Shown here: positions 59,201 through 64,000 of the stretch, in pieces
How the letters are laid out: every line of letters begins with the position of its first letter
How positions within the stretch are numbered: the stretch's first letter is position 1
From: Synchiropus splendidus
Taxonomy: Eukaryota; Chordata; Actinopteri; Syngnathiformes; Callionymidae
Direction: 5' to 3'
Length of the DNA stretch: 64,000 nucleotides
Assembly (NCBI RefSeq): GCF_027744825.2
Contig: NC_071348.1
Coordinates: 20,617,563 to 20,681,562 of the forward strand
Notes under the pieces: model-generated
What the model was told of the DNA's origin: nothing
What the model saw: only the letters and a program-made list of their open reading frames with translations
Database searches by the model: none
Translations under genes and position numbers: made by a program

Positions 59201-62200
59201 GTTGATAACTTTCGAAAAACACTCCAGACAGCTTAGATTTGATGTGCAACTACTAAAGAGAACCTTTCTGCTATAGTGGGAAGTGAAAATTTCATGTTCT
59301 GAAGCTTTCCTGCAAAGTTATGGCACAATGCGTAAAACGCGTTTTCAGCCTGAGATAAGGTTGATTCCGGAACGCCAAACATAAAAATGTTGATAACTTT
59401 GGAAAAACACTTCAGACAGCTTAGATTTGATATGCAACTACTAGAAAGACCCTTTCTGCTATAGTGGGAGGTTAAAATTTCATCTTCGGAAGCTTCCATG
59501 CAAAGCTATGGCACAATGCAGACAACGCGTTTTTAGCCTGAGATAAGGTCGATTCCGGAACGCCAAACATAAAATTATTGATAACTTTAGAAAAACACTT
59601 CAGACAGCTTAGATTTGATGTGCAACTACTAGAAAGAACCTTTCTGCTATAGTGGGAGGTCAAAATTTCATGTTCTGAAGCTTCCCTGAGAAGTTATGGC
59701 ACAATGCAGAAAATGCGTTTCCGGCTTGAGATAAAGTGGGTTCCGGAACGCCAAACATAAAAATGTTGATAACTTTGGAAAAAAACTTCAGACAGCTTAG
59801 ATTTGATGTGCAACCACTAGAAAGACCCTTTCTGCTATAGTGGGACGTGAAAATTTCATGTTCTTAAGCTTTCCTGCAAAGTTATGGCACAATGCGTAAA
59901 ACGCGTTTTCAGCCTGAGATTAGGTTGATTCCGGAACGCCAAACATAAAAATGTTGATAACTTTGGAAAAACACTTCAAACAGCTTAGATTTGATATGCA
60001 ACTACTAGAAAGACCCTTTCTGCTATAGTGGGAGTTGAAAATTTCATGTTCTGAAGCTTAGCTGCAAAGTTATGCCACAATACAGGAAACGCGGTTTCAG
60101 CCTGAGATAAGGTCGATTCCGGAACGCCAAACATAAAATTATTGATAACTTTAGAAAAACACTTCAGACAGCTTAGTTTTGATGTGAAACTACTAGAAAG
60201 AGCCTTTCTGCTATAGTGGGAGTTGAAAATTTCATGTTCTGAAGCTTTCCTGCAAAGCTATGGCACAATGCGTAAAACGCGTTTTCAGCCGGAGATAAGG
60301 TTGATACCGGAACACCAAACATAAGAATGTTGATGACTTTGGAAAAACACTTCAGACAGCTTAGATTTGATGTGCAACTACTAGAAAGACCCTTTCTGCT
60401 ATAGTGGGAGGTGAAAATTTCATGTTCTGAAGCCTACCTGGAAAGTTATGGGACAATGCAGAAAAGGCATTTTCATCCTGAGATAAGGTCGATTCCGGAA
60501 CGCCAAACATAAAAATGTTGATAACTTTCGAAAAACACTTCAGACAGCTTAGATTTGATGTGCAACTACTAGAAAGACCCTTTCCGCTATAGTGGGAGGA
60601 GAACATTTCATGTTCTGAAGCTTCCCTGAGAAGTTATGGCACAATGCAGAAAATGCGTTTTCGGCTTGAGATAAAGTGGGTTCCGGAACGCCAAACATAA
60701 AAATGTTGATAACTTTGGAAAAAAACTTCAGACAGCTTAGATTTGATGTGCAACTACTAGAAAGACCCTTTCTGCTATAGTGGGACGTGAAAATTTCATG
60801 TTCTGAAGCTTCCCTGCAAAGTTATGGGACAATGCATTAAACGATTTTTCATCCTGAGATAAGGACGATTCCGGAACGCCAAACATAAAAATGTTCATAA
60901 ATTTGGAAAAACACATCAGACAGCTTAGATTTGATGTGCAACTACTAGAAAGACCGTTTCTGCTATCGTGGGACGTGAAAATTTCATGTTCTGAAGCTTC
61001 CCTGCAAAGTTATGGCACAATGCAGGAAATGCGTTTTCAGCCTGAGATAAGGTGGGTTCCGGAACGCCAAACATAAAAATGTTGATAACTTTGGAAAAAC
61101 ACTTCAGACAGTTTAGATTTGATGTGCAACTACTAGAAAGACCCTTTCTGCTATAGTGGGAGGTGAAAATTTCATGTTCGGAAGCTTCCCTGCAAAGTTA
61201 TAGCACAACGCAGAAAACACGTTTCCAGCCTGAGATAAGTTGGCTTCCACAACGATAAACATAAAAATGTTGATAACTTTGGAAAAACACTTCAGACAGC
61301 TTAGATTTGATGTGCAACTACTAGAAAGACCCTTTCTGCTATCGTGGGAGGTTAAAATTTCATGTTCGGAAGCTTCCATGCAAAGTTATGGCACAATGCA
61401 GACAACGCGTTTTCAGCCTGAGATAAGGTGGATTCTGGAACGCCAAACATAAAAATGTTGATAACTTTCGAAAAACACTTCAGACAGCTTAGATTTGATG
61501 TGCAACTACTAGAAAGAAGCTTTCTGCTATAGTGGGAGGTCAAAATTTCATGTTCTGAAGCCTCCCTGGAAAGTCATGGGACAATGCAGAAAACGCATTT
61601 TCATCCTGAGATAAGGTCGATTCTGGAACGCCACACATAAAAATGTTGATAACTTTCGAAAAACACTCCAGACAGCTTAGATTTGATGTGCAACTACTAA
61701 AAAGAACCTTTCTGCTATAGTGGGAAGTGAAAATTTCATGTTCTGAAGCTTTCCTGCAAAGTTATGGCACAATGCGTAAAACGCGTTTTCAGCCTGAGAT
61801 AAGGTTGATTCCGGAACGCCAAACATAAAATTGTTGATAACTTTGGAAAAACACTTCAGGCAGCTTAGATTTGATATGCAACTACAAGAAACACCCTTTA
61901 TGCTATTGTGGGAGGTTAAAATTTCATGTTCTGAAGATTCCCAGCAAAGTTATGGCACAAAGCAGAAAACGCGTTTTCAGCAAGAGAAAATGTGGGTTCC
62001 GGAACGCCAAACATAAAAATGTTGATAACTTTGGAAAAACACTTCAGACAGCTTAGATTTGATGTGCAACTACTAGAAAGACCCTTTCTGCTATAGTGCG
62101 AAGTGAAAAATTCATGTTCTGAAGCTTCCCAGCAAAGTTATGGCACATTGCAGAAAACGCGTTTTCAGGCTGAGATAAGATGGGTTCCGGAATGCCAAAC

Positions 62201-64000
62201 GTAAAAATGTTGATAACTTTGGAAAAACACTTCAGATAGCTTAGATTTGATGTGCAACTACGAGAAAGACCCTTTCTGCTATAGTGGGAGGTGAAAATTT
62301 CATGTTCTGAAGCTTCCCTGCAAAGTTATGGCACAATGTGGAAAACCCGTTTTCAGCCTGAGAAAAGGTGGGGTCCGGAACGCCAAACATAAAAATGTTG
62401 ATAACTTTGGAAAAACACTTCAGACAGCTTAGATTTGATGTGCAACTACTAGAAAGTCCCTTTCTGCTATAGTGGGTGGTGAAATTTTCATTTTTGAACC
62501 TTTCCTGCAAAGTTATGGCACAATGAAGTAAACGCGTTTTCAGCCCGAGATAAGGCGGGTTCCGGAACGCCAAACTTAAAAATGTTGATAACCTTGGAAA
62601 AACACTTCAGACAGCTTAGATTTGATGTGCAACTACTAGAAAGGCCCTTTCTGCTGCAGTGGGGGGTTAAAATTTCATGTTCTGAAGCTTCCCAGCAAAG
62701 TTAAGGCACAATGCAGAAAACGTGTTTTCAGCCTGAGATAATGTGGGTTCCGGAACAGCAAACATAAAAGTGTTGATAACTTAGGAAAAACACTTCAGAC
62801 AGCTTAGATTTGATGTGCAACTACAAGAAAGACCCTTTATGCTATTGTGGGAGGTTAAAATTTCATGTTCTGAAGATTCCCAGCAAAGTTATGACACAAA
62901 GCAGAAAACGCGTTTTCAGCCAGAGATGAGGTGGGTTCCGGAACGCCAAACATAAAAATGTTGATAACTTTGCAAAAACACTTCAGACAGCTTAGATTTG
63001 ATGTGCAACTACTAGAAAGACCCTATATGCTACTGTGGGAGGTTAAATTTTCATGTTCTGAAGCTTCCCTGCAAAGTTATGGGACAATGCAGAAAACGCG
63101 TTTTCAGACTGAGATAAGGTGGGTTTCGGAACGCCAAACATAAAAATGTTGATAACTTTGGAAAAAACATTTCAGACAGCTTAGATTTGATGTGCAACTT
63201 CTAGAAAGACCCTTTCTACTATAGTGGAAGTTTAAAATTTCATGTTCTGAAGGTTCCTTGCAAAGTTATGGCACAATGCGGAAAAAAAGGTTTTCAGCCT
63301 GAGATAAAGTCGGTTCCGGAACGCCAAACATAAAAATGTTGATAACTTTGGAAAAACACTTCAGACAGCTTAGATTTCATGTGAAACTACTAGAAAGACC
63401 CTTTCTGCTATAGTGGGAGGTGAAAATTTCATGTTCTGAAGCTTCCCTGCAAAGTTAATGCACAGTGCAGAATACGCGTTTTCAGCCTGAGATAAGATGT
63501 GTTCCGGAACGCCAAACATAACAATGTTAAAAACTTTGGAAAAACACTTCAGACAGCTTAGATTTGATGTGCAACTACTAGAAAGATACTTTCTGATATA
63601 GTGGGAGGTGAAAATGTCATGTTCTGAAGCTTCCTTGCAAAGTTATGGCACAATGCAGAAAACACGTTTTCAGCCTGAGATGAGGTGGTTTCCCGAACGC
63701 CAAACATAAAAATGTTGAAAACTTTGGAAAAACACTTCAGACAGCTTAGATTTGATGAGCAACTACTAGAAAGACCCTTTCTGCTATAGTGGAAGTTTAA
63801 AATTTCATGTTCTAAAGCTTCCTTGCAAAGTTATGGCACAATGCGGAAAAAAAGGTTTTCAGCCTGAGATGAGGTGGTTTCCCGAACGCCAAACATAAAA
63901 ATGTTGAAAACTTTGGAAAAACACTTCAGACAGCTTAGATTTGATGAGCAACTACTAGAAAGACCATTTCTGCCATTGTGGGAGGTGAAAATTCGATGTT
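56219..64000 (+). repeat. 188-bp satellite array, segment 5 (~41 monomers)
   Basis: The array runs to the end of the window with no visible edge. Up to about 63.2 kb it follows the macro-duplication; after that it uses the older monomer variants of the window start. At 63.86 kb a monomer from a few hundred bases earlier is repeated (GATGAGGTGGTTTCCCG), and the last bases (GACCATTTCTGCCATTGTGG) match the type near 2617. No gene is seen. Confidence 0.95.
63216..63850 (+). repeat. Right copy of the block found at 931-1565
   Basis: Keeps the order and private variants of 931-1565 at an offset of 62285 bp. Its left edge coincides with the end of the macro-duplication. Confidence 0.85.

Larger units (their letters stand above)
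48360..63200 (+). repeat. Right unit of the ~16-kb macro-duplication (with LTR copy 4)
   Basis: Partner of 31300-48020. Relative to the left unit it lacks about one monomer near 49.9 kb, one near 50.4 kb, three just before LTR copy 4, two just after it, seven near 58.4 kb and two near 59.5 kb, and has six more at about 60.1-61.2 kb. It ends in a monomer where the CAACTTCTAG block passes into the CTACTATAGTGGAAG type. Confidence 0.8.

Noticed and set aside
1..64000. CRISPR array
   Set aside because: The repeat is about 188 bp with no unique spacers; it is head-to-tail satellite DNA.

Overview
This window is eukaryotic tandem-repeat heterochromatin. Almost all of it is one satellite with a monomer of about 188 bp, roughly 305 head-to-tail copies on one strand. 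I find no credible protein-coding gene, tRNA, rRNA or CRISPR array. Each monomer carries short frames that stay open for 60-110 codons, but 188 is not a multiple of three, so the frame changes at every monomer; the repeated short ORFs on both strands are by-products of the repeat. The organism cannot be named from this sequence. A long homogenised satellite array with a solo LTR inside fits a plant or animal centromeric, pericentromeric or subtelomeric array. I lean weakly towards a plant, because of the 1.66-kb LTR and the apparent CpG decay, but this is inference only.

The only non-satellite sequence is one element of 1642-1658 bp, present four times: 11848-13505, 15195-16852, 38453-40094 and 54572-56213. 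It begins TGT, ends ACA, and is flanked by a 5-bp duplication of satellite sequence (CTTTC, decayed to CTTTT on the left of the last two copies). It has no primer-binding site, polypurine tract or gag-pol coding sequence next to it. This is the signature of a solo LTR. All four copies sit at the same base of the monomer with the same target duplication, and share flanking monomer variants, so they descend from one insertion that was then multiplied as part of the satellite. Copies 1 and 2 form one sister pair; copies 3 and 4, which share a 16-bp deletion, form the other. Matching empty sites survive at about 17417, 24148, 32990, 35627, 49860 and 52310.

Layout. 1-11847: a heterogeneous, older-looking array with only patchy internal duplication. 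11848-16852: two LTR copies in a ~3.35-kb tandem duplication. 16853-38452: about 115 monomers built from nested block duplications (offsets near 1.3-1.5, 3.77, 6.5-7.1 and 8.84 kb). 38453-40094: LTR copy 3. 40095-54571: 77 monomers. 54572-56213: LTR copy 4. 56214-64000: about 41 monomers, ending in sequence that returns to the variant seen near position 931. The largest pattern is a ~15-17-kb tandem duplication (about 31.3-48.0 kb against 48.4-63.2 kb), each unit carrying one LTR. The two units differ mainly by gains and losses of whole numbers of monomers, which is the expected record of unequal exchange or similar recombination in register.

The points most worth following are the single LTR insertion amplified as satellite cargo, a pair of hairpins inside the LTR with an identical 10-nt loop on different stems, and three short perfect palindromes in every consensus monomer. 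Coordinates of block boundaries were read by eye and are good to a few tens of bases; LTR ends and target duplications were read base by base.
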